DNA of 64,000 bases. Source: Chelonoidis abingdonii (taxonomy: Eukaryota; Chordata; Testudines; Testudinidae). The stretch is taken from positions 91,526,731 through 91,590,730 of the forward strand of contig NC_133770.1 in the NCBI RefSeq assembly GCF_003597395.2. Reading direction: 5' to 3'. How positions within the stretch are numbered: the stretch's first letter is position 1; every line of letters starts with the position of its first letter. Below the pieces are notes generated by a model. The model ran no database searches. It saw only the letters and a program-made list of their open reading frames with translations, and had not been told where the DNA came from. Positions 11,448 to 23,030 of the stretch are shown in pieces. The position numbers and the translations under genes are program-made.

Positions 11448-12092
11448 TACATTAAAAAAAGTACTGCTGACTCAGGCATCATTTGGCAGATGAATGATCT
11501 TGAATTTAAAAAAAAAAAAGGGTCAAGAAGATAATTGGTTTCCATGAGTAACTGTGTGTGGCCATGCTTAACTGATAGAATAATAATCTTTTTGGAACGG
11601 TATCATGAGAAAACCATCAACTCCCTTATCTGGATGTCACCAGGCATGTGACATGAGTACAGCCACTCTTACTTGTTTGCATGTTCGACGTTATTGATAA
11701 ATAGGAAATGATTGCACCCATGTTTAAGAAATATTTTCAGTCTGACACTGTTATTTATAGGAGGGGAGAATTATTGCTTGAAGCCTAGATTTTTAGGATA
11801 CTGGTGTAATGGATTAGAATAAAGTTGCCTCTTTCAATTGCTGCTACTTTGAAAAGGTCCAGCAGTGCCTGATGATTTTTTTCAGTGCCTCTCAAAATAT
11901 TGCTGTCATTCAAAATAGATCTGGAATGACATTGAGAGTGAGAGGACTTGTTTCAGAGTTTTGAACTATAGACAACTTTGCTCATTGTTTGCGCTCCAAG
12001 TTCTGAGTGCTTTAATTTTCCGGTTATTAAAAAGAATAGTCTTCTCATGTGTGTTTTGCATGTGAATTTATATCCAATTTCATTCTTCAAAG

Positions 12093-12149
12093 ACTCCAAA
12101 AGACAGCCTTTCCGGAACCCAAAGCAATTAACCAATCCAGAATGCACAG
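12093..12149 (+). other. Exon-like 57-nt segment (possible cassette exon, unproven)
   Basis: The segment is bounded by AG (12091-12092, after ttcattcttcaa) and a good donor (ACAG|gtatgt at 12150). It is 57 nt long and fits the phase of the exon 4 to exon 5 junction. In frame it would add DSKRQPFRNPKQLTNPECT with no stop, restoring the Glu codon at exon 5. No integrin similarity is visible in this peptide, and such segments arise by chance in long introns. Only transcripts could show use. Confidence 0.15.
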
Positions 12150-12260
12150 GTATGTCATTAGGGAAGATGGGGTATGTCCAAGATTTTGCAGTTAGCCCTT
12201 TGAGAAACATTCAGGAAAACAGCTGCTTGGGTTTCCTAGTTTGGTCTTATATAACTATGT

Positions 12261-12759
12261 TAGTAGTTCTCAAATGATGGGTGGGCCTCCCAAGAGAGGC
12301 ACAGGAACGTGTCAATGGAGGCATGAGCTGCATGGTATTTTTTTTATTATTATTTTATATTTTTTAAAGAGCTGGGGCTCGTGCAGATGGGTGGTGCATG
12401 CCTGGGAGGCAGAGATAAAGGGGATAGCCCCACCCCCCCGACCCATCCCAATCCCTCACTGGAAGGCAGCAGGGCTCTGAGTGTCAGTCCCAGGATGGCA
12501 GCAGCAGTGCAGAAGTAATGGTGCCAATGGGGCACTAAATCTGCTGTGAAAAGTGATATCAACAAATATCACTTTGCCCCCCTTACTTCTGAGCTGCTGC
12601 TGGCGTGGTGCAGCCTTCAGAGCTGGGCACCCAACCTGCAGCTGCTGCTGCTGCTGTCTGCTCTGCCTTCAAAGCTGGGTGGCGGTAAGTGTACTCAGTG
12701 TGTAAATGACTACAGGCACAAATAAGGGAGGCCCAATCAAATACGTTTGAGAACCACTG
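12261..12759. mobile_element. hAT-type non-autonomous element
   Basis: The left end tagtagttctcaaatg and the right end cgtttgagaaccactg are inverse to each other and match the CAGTGGTTCTCAAA ends typical of hAT elements. Inside lie GC-rich stretches and CTG runs (about 12639-12657). Two internal segments are related: ccttcagagctgggcacc and ccttcaaagctgggtggc. The 8-bp flanks do not match clearly, so the duplication has decayed or the left border is off. Confidence 0.6.
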
Positions 12760-14454
12760 GTCTACACGAATCTTCCCTCCCTCCAAGGACTGAAAAAACA
12801 TGAGTTTGAAGGCCAAGATGGAGTTTGATGTGGGCAAGATTTCACTGCCTTTGATTTCCAGTGTCAGGAGCAGTTGGTGACAGGCTGGCTGCTGACATTA
12901 GTAAGTGGGGGAGAGTTAACACAGTAGATGTCTGCCAGTTCCTCAGTTGCTAATGGATGTGTCTCTCGCTGCTTTGGGTTTTGCTCCAAGCCTAGGGATT
13001 GTTCAGACCTAGTACGTTGAAGACAAAGCTCATAACAAAACTGGCAAACTTAGATAAACTATATGTTGCAGTGCGTGTCTGGAGAATTGTTTAACCCACC
13101 ATATGTCCAGTTCTCATAGGCTGCATTGGAAACCCATGTAACCAATCTCAAAAAATCTATGCCTATCTGTAGACCGCAAACATTTGTGCTTTGAGCATCA
13201 TTAGAAGGTCCCAAAAATGTTCATCTGAAACTTGTATGGTTTTGATCCCATATTTAAACCCACTGCTTCACTTGAGCTATAACAAAATGTGAGGGAGCCA
13301 TAAAATCCTCCTATCCTGAATACTGTCTTCTTTTGTTTGCTTGTCTTCCTGTTCGCAGGATTGGGCCAAGACTATACTTAAGCAATGCATTGCTTATCCT
13401 GCAATATTAACTTTTATTACCCCCCTTTTCCACCTCCTCCTCACACGCAGAATCACTTCCAACATTTCCTCTGAGCCCTTTTCACCACCCGGGTGTTCTT
13501 TTAAAAACTGTCAGTCTGAAATAATTGGAGAGAGGCAGCTCCTGGAAGAGATGATCGCTCGTGTTTCTCTGTGCACCATGGCTTCAGAGTGAAACGGCTG
13601 CTAGTCTGACAGGCTATTTGCCAGGAATTGCTAGAAAATAGAAAAGTGTGGGCCCAGTATCTGTGAAGCAGCCAGTGGAAAATTGGCAGTTTTGATGCAC
13701 TGTGCTATTGGCTTAATTTCATTGTATGCTAGAATGAAAATGGGAGGTTTAGGATTGATTTGTTCGTTCCTTTGTTAGGCATCAAGTCCCATGGTATCAC
13801 CAAGGGTGACTGAGTTTGCTTCTTGTTTACCTCTGTGACTTTCAGGTTTCTATAAAGTAATTTGGCTTATTCTTCAAACACAAGATACTGCTGTGATCCG
13901 TCACTGAAGGGTTAACTGGAACCCTCCCTTCCTGTGGTCTTTATTTTTTTTCCCCTTAGCCCTTCAGAAAGTAAAGGGAAAAAATCCTCCTTTTAGTGAA
14001 CAGCACAGCCAAACTGAAGGAAAGAAATAAAGAATTTGGTAGAAATAATATATGCACAATATAATTAAGGTAATTGGAGAATAAGAGCCATTTCCCACAA
14101 ACACTTGCTCTAAGGGACAGTGCTTGAGGCCAACAGGAACACTCATGCTCACAAGCACTGTTCCAAGTTATCAGATGCGTTTGCAAGATCAAGCCCTGGG
14201 ACTTCAGTTATCTATAATTGGAACAGTATAAGATACAATTATATAGGCAGTGCAGTATTTGCCACGTAAGCTATAATGAGAGGCATCTAACTGCTCTACA
14301 TGGAGCAGACGTATTGTTAATGTATGCTATGTATTTAGTAATGATTCGCTGTATAATACAGATTCAGTAATTAAAAACAAAAGAGGAAATGGAAACTTCC
14401 TTACTGGAGGTCAGTCATGAAACAAGATAGTAGTCTCGATGTGTCTTATTCTTC

Positions 14455-14770
14455 TCCAGTCTCCCTGAAACAGCTGACAGAAGTCTGGAAGCTATTGAGA
14501 GCTAATAAGAGCAGCAAAAGGCCTGCTAGTTAAGTGGAATCTTTCTGGCTAGAAGCTAATCTGATTTGTATGAACTGAAGTGCTTTGTGGGGCACAAAGC
14601 TAAGGCCTTCCAAGCTATACTCTGACTTGATTGTCCTTGCTTTTAATGGCTGCCAAATGTGGCCTACAAGGAAATTAGGAACCCAGCCATCCTGTCCCCC
14701 GACTCGCTTAATGGGCAGAGATAAAGGGCTGCTGCTGTCATAAGAGACAATTTAACAGAAGGGGGGACAG
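14455..14770. other. Candidate conserved noncoding block
   Basis: The stretch has no visible repeat structure and even base use. It carries several transcription-factor-like words, including ctaataagagc, gcttttaatggc, ttaatgggcagagataaagg and ataagagacaattta. This is the texture often seen in vertebrate enhancers, but conservation cannot be judged from one sequence. It is listed only as a place to test by alignment. Confidence 0.2.
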
Positions 14771-14878
14771 ACAGATGAAATGGTTTCCTAGTTCTGTGGT
14801 GTAAGGCTCACAGGGAGGGAGCGGGAGGGGGGAGAGGTGGGAAACTTAAACAATAATTTCTGGTGGCTATAGAATGGG

Positions 14879-15059
14879 GGGGAGCGATAGCTCAGTGGTT
14901 TGAGCATTGGCCTGCTAAACCCAGAGTTGTGAGTTTAATCCTTGGGGAGGCCGTTTAGGGATCTGAGACAAAAATCTGTCTGGGGATTGGTCCTGCTTTG
15001 AGCAGGGGGTTGGACTAGATGACATTCTGAGGTCCCATCCAACCCTGACATTCTATGAA
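14879..15059 (+). repeat. tRNA-derived SINE, turtle polIII/SINE type
   Basis: The 5' part is tRNA-like: gatagctcagtggtttgag gives a nearly ideal A box (tagctcagtgg), and gagtttaatcc is a B box with one or two changes. A unique region with ggggattggtcctgc follows, then a 3' tail ggttggactagatgacattc and ccaaccctgacattctatga, the CR1-like end used by partner LINE machinery. This is the tortoise-type SINE known from cryptodiran turtles. Direct repeats at its ends are not clear. Confidence 0.88.
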
Positions 15060-15704
15060 CAGTACTCACCCCTGTTCAGTCCTTCCAAGGGAATATAGAG
15101 ATTTTCCGTCCAGAGACATAGAATGGCCAGTTATCCATTACCAGTTTTCTGAGAGCCATACTCTGATTCCTCTGGCTTTGGGGTATGTATAAACTCAATA
15201 CCAGGGTGTTAGGCCATAAAGACAACTAGCATTTCCACCCAGTGTGGTGAAATGCTGAAACAGAGGAAAGAAGAGATTGGGATTAAATGTGTTGTCTTTG
15301 GCTCCCAGTGCAAATGACTGAGGACACATCATAGCAATCTGTGTTTCTTTAAATTCTTATTGTGTGGTTTTTTTTGATGGGGGGGAGCTAATGCTTTTAA
15401 GCAATATTTTGTTTCATTTGGTTTGGGGCAGGAAGGGTCAGTTCCTCATCCAGCTCTCTTTTTAATTGCAATTTAAGAATCCTCTTCCTGGCTTTCTGAT
15501 ACAAGGCAAACAGGTCAGGGTTTATCTTTTCTTTTGTTGTTTTATCTTGTAAGTTTTTTGATTGGCGGGAGGGGGACAGAGGCTTTTTAAAGGGGGCTTA
15601 GGTACCCAACTCCCATGAAAATCAGCCTAATACTCTCCTTTGTGCCTTTTGGCTATTTCCCCCTTAGTGAATTTATCTACTCATGGTTCATGCATTGAGC
15701 AAGC

Positions 15705-15800
15705 TGCTCTGCAAATATTGATTAATTCTGTAGCACTATAAGGGTGCACAGTGCTTTACAGATGAATGAGAAGCCTGTAGGTGCTTACAACCGAAGGTCT
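15705..15800. repeat. Old L2/MIR-type tail fragment
   Basis: The run ctgtagcactataagggt then cacagtgctttacagatg resembles a diverged retroposon tail. It is short and only weakly supported. Confidence 0.35.
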
Positions 15801-15927
15801 AATCCTGCCAACAGTTATTACTTCATGTGACTAGGAAGATAGACACAGGAGCAGGGGTTGGAACCAAGTTATCCCCCAACCTCCCGGCTATGGGATTGTT
15901 CTCACATCCTGTGGTCCAATGACTATT

Positions 15928-16140
15928 TAATTATTTATAGAAAGTGGAACAACTTCAACAGGAGAGAGTGAGAGAGACTTTGCCCAGGATGCTATTGAGT
16001 TCACTGATTAGGACTCTCACCTGCAATGTGGGAGACCCAAGATCAAATCCTTGCTCTGAATCAGGTCAAGTGGGGATTTGAACCCAGGTTTCCAGTATCC
16101 TGGGTAAGCGCCCTAATCATTTGAGTACAAGGGGGGAGCC
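15928..16140. mobile_element. Foldback repeat with two opposed tRNA-like arms
   Basis: A forward module at about 16000-16054 reads ggactctcacctgcaatg then gggagacccaagatcaaatcc, tRNA-like with a B-box-like end. A reverse module at about 16070-16128 reads gatttgaacccaggtttcc then gcgccctaatcatttgag, its inverse in type. Related copies lie at 17865-18170 and 19425-19770. A DNA element or a SINE dimer are both possible. Confidence 0.4.
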
Positions 16141-16359
16141 ACCAGTGTGTTCTCCTCTGATTTTCTGAATGGCACTTAAGTCACACATGTTTTTTTTGTT
16201 CAAAACAATCCAATGAATTCATGTCATAGTCACTATTTGTCTGAAACCTTTCACCCAGCTGTAGTGACAAGCATGCGTTGAAGTGAGGGAAAACACCCTA
16301 TCACATCAACTTTCAGACATTAAAAATGGCATTATATTGTAACTGTCAATGTCTTTTGA

Positions 16360-16760
16360 AATCTTGAATGAGCAGTAGCAAGATCTTGTGGAGAGAACAA
16401 GGGAGGCTAGATAAGCAGAGGGAGCAGGGAAGCAGAGAGACAAGATCTGTGAATACAGGAAAGAAATGTTGAACTAGATCCTGGATGAAATAGGGGGGCA
16501 TTGGAGCGTTCTGAGGTTGAGGGTATTATGACTGAGACTCTCTTTATTTGTGAGGAGGCAGGCCACAGTTTTCTGCGCATGGTGGAGTCTGAGAATTTGG
16601 GTATGCGGAGACCATAGAGAAGACAGTTTCAATGGTCGAGGGAAGAGGAGATGAAGGCTTCTATGAGGGTTTCAGCTACAGTGATATCAAGGCAGTTGCA
16701 TTTACTAACAGTGCTTTGCACGAGTGGTAACAGGCAGCAATTGCAGATGAGATGTGATGG
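16360..16760. repeat. Unclassified old interspersed repeat
   Basis: The purine-rich text (gaggaggcaggccacag, tcaatggtcgagggaagagg, gatgaaggcttctatgaggg) resembles a diverged repeat found in many amniotes. It looks related in style to 49880-50260. I cannot assign a family. Confidence 0.3.
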
Positions 16761-16785
16761 GGGAAGGGTGACCTGCAGAAGAATG

Positions 16786-16885
16786 GCTTTGGGGTAAAGG
16801 CATTGGACTGGAAATCAGGAGACCTGGGTGCTAGTCTCATGTCTGCCATTGACTTACCTACACTTGTACTGTAGAAGCCATATAG
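16786..16885 (+). repeat. MIR-like SINE, 5' part (interrupted)
   Basis: The MIR-type core reads attggactggaaatcagg then agacctgggtgctagtct. It is broken at about 16885 by the foldback element at 16886-17171 and resumes at 17172 with catgcttcagttaccc. Confidence 0.65.
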
Positions 16886-17171
16886 GATATGTCTACGCTA
16901 CAGCTGGGAGTGTCTCCCTCAGCCTGGGTAGGTACATGTGCTAGCTCTGCTTGAGCTAGAACACTGGAAAGAGCGGTGTGGGTGGTGTGGTCTGGGCAGA
17001 AGCATGGGCTAATCTCCTGAGTAGAAGCCTGCCTGAGCTTGGGTGGCTAGCCCATTCTGCTACTTGTTCCACCATGTCCACACTGCTAATTTTAGCTCCA
17101 TTGGAGCTAGTGCATGTCTGTCTACGAGCTATGGGAGGCCTGCTCCCAGCTGTGGTGCAGATATACCTTAA
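16886..17171. mobile_element. Foldback MITE inserted into a MIR
   Basis: The left end ggatatgtctacgctaca is mirrored by the right end ggtgcagatatacc. Inside, cagctgggagtgtctccc faces gcctgctcccagctg in inverted order. The motif ccacactgctaattttag ties it to the copies at 4373 and 38857. MIR sequence on both sides shows it is a later insertion. The flanks (ata on the left, tta on the right) could be a 3-bp duplication. Confidence 0.7.
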
Positions 17172-17275
17172 AGTTTCCATGCTTCAGTTACCCTTCTGTC
17201 AAATGTGGCTAATACCAGGGTACTGTGAGGATAAGTTGATCTACACACATGAAAGTGCTAAGATAACACAATGAT
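17172..17275 (+). repeat. MIR-like SINE, 3' part
   Basis: The text catgcttcagttaccctt then gtactgtgaggataagt and gtgctaagataacaca continues the MIR-type pattern interrupted at 16885. Gap and order fit one ancestral element. Confidence 0.6.
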
Positions 17276-17864
17276 GGTATGGGGGCACAATATGAGTATG
17301 GAGGTAGGTAGAAGAGAGGACATGGTTCTGTGCACTGCAAGGCTACTCTTATGAAATGGTCCAAATCAGTCTGGTTTGAACCCACTTTATTTTTTCCATG
17401 TTCTATTGTCAGAGATATATCGTAGTATTCATTCAAATTAAACTGCTTTAATGCCCCCTTTCATTGACAACAGGCAGTATAACAGCCTGCTGTGGTTATA
17501 TACAAATTCAGAAATTACTTAACTAGATGACTTCCCCAGAGCCCATTGATGTAAGGAGAGCATAACCAGTTATTTGTGTGAAATATAGGCTTACTGCTTG
17601 GAACAGACAGTATTGGCTATATAAGTGAGTTGGAAACACTGAACTCTGTGCATCAAAGAAAGCTATACAGTGCGTTCTATTAAAATGTAAGCCTCAGTGG
17701 ATGCAGTCCAACGTGTTGCAGAATCATGTCAATCAACAAATCCTACCCACTGTTAACTTTAGAATTAATTTTACATTTTCAGTTCTTTCAAACAATAATA
17801 GGTTCTTCATTTCTCCCCTAATGCTATATATTGAAGTATATTTTTTCGAATGTTGAAAAACATT

Positions 17865-18170
17865 AGTCCAGTGGTTAAGACACTCCCGTGGGTTGTGAGA
17901 GGCCCTAGTTCAATTCCCCACTCTGCTTGATGTGAAGAAAGGAAGTGAACTTGTTTCTTCCTCCTCTAGTAAGAGTGCCTTTACCACTGGGCTATGGGAT
18001 GTTCTTGGGTGGTGTGTAGTCACTCGTTCTCCTTTTGAAGATTTTCCACTTTATATGTAATAGTCATTAGAGCAATGAGACTGGGTTTCCCAGAACCCAG
18101 GAAGTGCCCTAACCACTGAACAATAGAGTCATTCTCTCTGGCCCAATGAATATATAATATTTATACACAG
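17865..18170. mobile_element. Foldback repeat with opposed tRNA-like arms, second copy
   Basis: Forward arm: agtggttaagacactccc and ctagttcaattcccc (about 17870-17921). Reverse arm: cccagaacccaggaagtgc and cctaaccactgaac (about 18089-18122). The reverse arm is followed by gagtcattctctctggccc and aatgaatatataatattta, text that is repeated with variation at 19600-19650. Confidence 0.4.
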
Positions 18171-18194
18171 CAGAACATCTTCAATGGGTGACTG

Positions 18195-18415
18195 GGGGGT
18201 ATGTCTACACTGGTGCCAGAAGTTGTAATTTCCAGCTCAAGTAGACATAGCCATGCTAGTGTGCTAAAAATAGAAATGTAGGCATGGTGGCGTGAGCCAG
18301 CGTAGCGCCTGAGTCCATACCTAGATTGTACTTGGAACAGTTAGTCACTTGAACCAGCACAGCTACACTGTGCCCAAAAATCTTTCTGGAATCATCTAGA
18401 AGTATGTATGCCAAA
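18195..18415. mobile_element. Foldback MITE, TGTCTACACT group
   Basis: It starts ggggtatgtctacactgg. Inside, gtgtgctaaaaatagaaatg is the inverse of the ctatttttag motif shared by the copies at 4373 and 38857. The right border is approximate, since no clean inverse end is visible. Confidence 0.45.
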
Positions 18416-18499
18416 CCTGAGTGACTCCACACACCTATTGCAAAAGCCTTTATTCTTCCTCACCTTATCTTTCTCTTCTTTTACATTTGTTTGTGGTCC

Positions 18500-18830
18500 C
18501 CCATTAGGACTTGATCTTGCAAGCACTTATGCAAGTGAGTACATGTCCCATTGAATCCAATGGGACTACTTTTGTGGATAAAATCACTTATGGCTGTAGG
18601 TATTTGCAGGAACGGCCTTTAGATTGTTGTAAGCTCTTTGGTGTGGCAACTGTGGGTGAAATCCTGGCCCCATTGAAATCAGTGGTAGAACTCCCATGAT
18701 TTCAGTGTGTGCAGGATTTCACCTTTTATCTTTTTATTTGTCCTATACGGGTCTGATGCAAATTCCTTTGAAATCAGTGGGAGCATGCTTTTGGGTGCTT
18801 TATAAATAATAAAGAGCAATAACATTTTTA
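18500..18830 (+). repeat. Cluster of old degenerate repeat fragments
   Basis: Several segments around cattgaatccaatggg, cattgaaatcagtgg and gaaatcagtgggagc repeat one theme. A tail follows (gggtgctttataaataata). The theme recurs at 3560, 26840, 39807 and 44300 and is probably an ancient retroposon family. Confidence 0.35.
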
Positions 18831-19424
18831 AACCCATGACAGATTGTGTTGAAAGGCATCATTGCAATCTGGACATAACTGAGAAGAAGCAGAAAAAGGA
18901 GAAAATATTAGAACTGGAAATATTATGTTTTAATTGACTTTCATCCTTTGCTGTGCTATTGGGACTAATTTATATCCTTATCTGCCTGAAATCTTCTCAT
19001 TTAATTTTTCGGTACGCAATTTGAACATTTGGCAATGTTTGGTTTTTGAAAGCTGAATTGTACAGTGACTTTCTTGAAGAACATGTTCAACTAAACCATG
19101 AGCCAACTCTATTAGTTTTCATGAAATAAAACATTTGTTTATCAAAATGTCAGCAGGACTGGCATGCAGCAGTTGTTATAGCTCCTTAGCAGGAAGACAT
19201 GGAGGTTGGCTGTGCTTTTAAAAAAAATATATTGTTTTTCCCATCTGCTCCCCTAAATGAAGGGCTAAACCAATTTTTAAAAGTCTGAGGCTTGGAGAAG
19301 ATTGTTTAATGAGTATAGTGGGGTGGGAAATGGTGTTCTTGTCATGAACGTTTTCAAGATTTCAAAACGTTCATGTTCATCAAGACAGAACTGAGACGTC
19401 CAAAAATGTAAATGAAAAAGAGAG

Positions 19425-19770
19425 AGTGACTCTAGATAGGACACTCACTTGGGATGTGGGAGAATGAGATTCAAGTCTCTGGTGTGAAAGAGGAAGAGCG
19501 GCAATGTAAACCTACATCCCAGGTCAGTGCTGTAACCCCTGGACTATTAGCTATTCTGCGGTGGATCTTAATCTCTCCTCTTGGAGCTCTTCCCCTTGGT
19601 ATCAATTAAATATTCATTGGGCCAGAGCGAATGACTGACTCTATAGCCGGGTGGTTAGGGCCTTCACTGGTGACGTGGGAGATTCAGGAACAAGTCTCTG
19701 TATCTCTTGACATCTAAGGTTTGTACCCTAGCAACTGGGCTATTGGCTATTCTGGAATGGATGGTGCACA
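19425..19770 (+). repeat. Tandem pair of tRNA-like modules (about 200-bp period)
   Basis: The first unit (19425-19560) has ggacactcacttgggatg, gattcaagtctct and ggactattagctattctg. The second (19625-19765) has ggttagggccttcactgg, gaacaagtctctg and gggctattggctattctgg. The units are direct copies diverged from each other and belong with the family at 15928 and 17865. Confidence 0.45.
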
Positions 19771-22093
19771 CTCGTGCACTCTCTCTCTCTCTTTTACCTG
19801 AAAACCTATCCCAACTAAAGTTAATCGAAACCTATATGTTCCCACAAAAAGTTTCAGTTTCAATATATTGGCATTTTCTGGCAAAAATAATTTTGTTGAC
19901 AATTTCCCCACCATCTCTATTAATAAGTGATTAGTCTTTCATCTCCAAGTCACTGGTCCTGGTAAGGTTGGTAGTGACTGAAAGCTGTTACTTGCATAGT
20001 GAATGATTGGTGGCCTGTGTGCACAATGAAATGATGGTCTCACTCCAGTTCTGAACACACTGGCATTGGGCCAGGTCTTCACCAGGTGCAAATCGGTATA
20101 GTTCTGTTGTGCTCAGTGGAGCTAGCCTGACTTATTCTAGCTAAGCACCTGGGTGATCCATTTTAGCAATTTCAGCAGGCCAAGGAGTCAGTGAGTTGAG
20201 ATGATGAAATAACTTCTCCCTCATAGAAATGGTCGCTCTAGATTAGAGCCGAGGCACTCTGGTTTACTAGCGTGGGAAATTTTGTGTTACCTACATGAGC
20301 TGCATCTGTCCTGTAGATAAACAACAGAGATCATTTTCCAGGGCTACCTATCTGATAACTTTCATCAGCAAAAGAAGCTATATTTTAAAATAATGAAGAA
20401 GACCGCTATCTTCTCAGAAGGATTAGGTGTCTACAATGAAAAAAACCTATGCAAAGCTGCTGAAGTCTTGGAAAACTGACACTTCCTGAGAGCCAGATGT
20501 ATAGGATGTGGAATTAGACCATAAGTGGGTGACCATGAAAGATTACAGGGCAACTTTTCAGGTACAGAGTCAGGGTGAGGAGAGAATTTCCACAGGATGA
20601 GCATGTCCCATTTAAATAAAAATATGTTACTGTGGTGGGAATCAAAGGGTTCAAGTTGGACAGATCAAGAATATGTGACAGACATTGGCACAGTCCTATT
20701 TAAGGATGAAAGATAGACTCTAACAAAAAAGGGCTTCTGTGACATTCCTGCCTGCCTGGCATCGTCCCAGAAAAGTAATTCTAGAAAGAAAAAGCTGTGA
20801 CTGTTGGTCCTCGTCAAATAAAAGACCACTTTTAAATAAACAAATACAAAATCCTCCCTTACAAGGAGAGGCTAACTCCACAAATGACTGTCTGTGCAGG
20901 GCTAGTAATAAAGTGGTGGGGATACAGATGAACTGCCCTGAGAACTTGAGTTTTTTAAAGCAAATTTTCATATGTTCCTAGTGGAGTTGCTACCTTAAAC
21001 TCTGGACCTGAAAGATGCACCATGCTGGTGGACCCTGAGCCCACATAGAAGAACTCCACTGTGTGGACCCAGGGGTTATCTACATGTGTTGCACCATGAG
21101 GATCAAGGCTGTGCTTTGAATTGATTATGCCATCAGACCTGTCACTCTCAGCACTATCTGCAATTTTAGCAGATTTTGAAAAATTGAGAGAGCCCACAGC
21201 TGTGACAAAATGTCATTCACCTACTTAACTGTTTAGACCTTAGGTGTTTTTACTAGTGTGAAATGCTAAAGTAATTACTTGTTAGTCCTGTCACTATTTC
21301 CTTTAGTACATGTTTTAAAAAAGGTTTCCATGAAGAAACCAATGGTTTATTAAATTCTTTTGGTCTTCAGTGGAATAACACACACCATGAGGAACTGATT
21401 TGGTTCTAAAGGGGTAACATGCCAAGCAGTTCCTTGTAAATTCCTTTGTAATTTAGCAAGGAGTTAATGGTTACTTATTGTAAAGTGTTACCAGGCTATA
21501 TGATGAATGTTTTTAGAAACTCAATTACTCTGTTTCCCTAGAGCCCCCTTTATCCAGGGGAAGATGTTGTAATATGCAGGAAGTGGCAATATGTTGCAAT
21601 TGCACCTTCATTCATTTGGTAAAGCTTGGAATAAAAAGCTCAGAAAACTGAGATGGGCCCACATGGCAAAATTTGGATTCAGATCTGAGTTTTAAACACT
21701 CTAAAGTTCAGAGTGTTTTGGATGCCAGGTTTTGATTTGGCCCATTGTGAAGATTCTGGTTCAGATTTTGAGAGTTTGGGGGTGTTCGTTTTAGGAGATA
21801 TGGTTCCTGTTTGTCTCTAGAAAATAACTGGAGAGTGTTTTGAATAAAAAGGAGACAGATTGATTTTTAGCAATAAGAGGCCTTGATACAGCCATAAATG
21901 CTTCCTCTGGCCCAGGTGGAAAGTGAGGAGTTTTGGTGATCAAGCTGGAGCTCATGGGAGGGGACTTGGCAGTGTGGAGAGAGGAACTCAAAGATAAGTG
22001 CTGAAGAACTTGTACAGATTGAAGAAGTAGTCTGTGCACTTCAGGGGTCCTTCTGATTCAAAGACTGAATGGTAATAAGTAGTAGGAGAGAGG

Positions 22094-22301
22094 CAGGACC
22101 AGCTCCAGGGATTTTGCCGCCTCAAGCAGCCCCCTCCCCCCCCCCAAAAGCTGCGATCGCGATCTGCGGCAATTCAGCGGGAGGTCCTTCGCTACGAGCG
22201 GGAGTGAGGGACTTGCCGCCGAATCCCTGAAAGTGCCGCCCCACTCCCGAGTTGCCTCTCCAAACACCTGCTTGATAAGCTGGTGCTTGGAGCCAGCCCT
22301 G
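22094..22301. mobile_element. hAT-type MITE with 8-bp target duplication
   Basis: The left end caggaccagctccagg and the right end ttggagccagccctg are inverse to each other. The flanks gagagagg (22086-22093) and tagagagg (22302-22309) match at 7 of 8 bases, as expected for an old hAT target duplication. A C run lies at about 22130-22146. It shares ends with the elements at 53301, 54735 and 56955. Confidence 0.8.
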
Positions 22302-22561
22302 TAGAGAGGAGAAATTTTTATCTGGCCACCCATACAGCCGATTGGTTTATCGTGTGGGCAGCACTGTTTCCTTTGGAGTTATCCCACGCTTTATAGATGA
22401 TCTGAGCTCTTTTGATTCTGAAGCTCAAACAGGCAGCCATGTTACATTCCATTTCTTCCAAGAAGGGTAGAGGCCAAGTACATGTAGCTGGCATACAGTG
22501 ATAGCTGCACCATAGTTAAGATTCCTAAACCATTGCAGAGTTCCGTTTAAACCTTGACAAT

Positions 22562-23030
22562 GACCTTAGCAGCAGTACTGGGTTTACCATGGTGCCATGG
22601 CCCTGAGCCCAGAGTTAGCAGGGGCCCCGGCCAGCCCGATCCCCTGGCCAGCTCAGCTGGCCAGGAAAACTGCCCTCGCCCCTGCTCTGCCCCTACCCCG
22701 CCTCTTCTCCAAAGCCTCTGCCCCAACCCCACCACTGCTCAACAGGAACCACCCTGCACCTCTTGGGCTGCTGGCCATGGCATCCACCTGTAGGGTTTCA
22801 GGCTCCACTCCGGCTACAGCAGCCATCAGGTGACCCAAGTGAGCCCAGCTAGCCTAGGGCTGGTGGGTGCAGTGGTGGTTTAGGAGGAGTAGAAGCTCTG
22901 ACCCCGGCAGGAGCTATGCGGGGCGGGGGGGGGAGTGAGGGAGGAGGAGGAACCCCGACCCTGGCAGGGGTGGCTCCAGGCCCCCCCTCTGGGTAGAGCT
23001 GGCCTGAGCCCCTCTCTCTCCTGTTTCCCT
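22562..23030. repeat. GC-rich decayed interspersed repeat
   Basis: The text gggtttaccatggtgccatgg at the left, then ccggccagcccgatcccc and C/G runs, contrasts sharply with the AT-rich surroundings. It looks like part of a large GC-rich repeat. The open frames across it are low-complexity by-products with no domain. Family and borders are unknown. Confidence 0.4.

Noticed and set aside
14879..14960. tRNA gene
   Set aside because: The A and B boxes belong to the tRNA-derived head of a SINE. A long unrelated body with a CR1-like tail follows directly.
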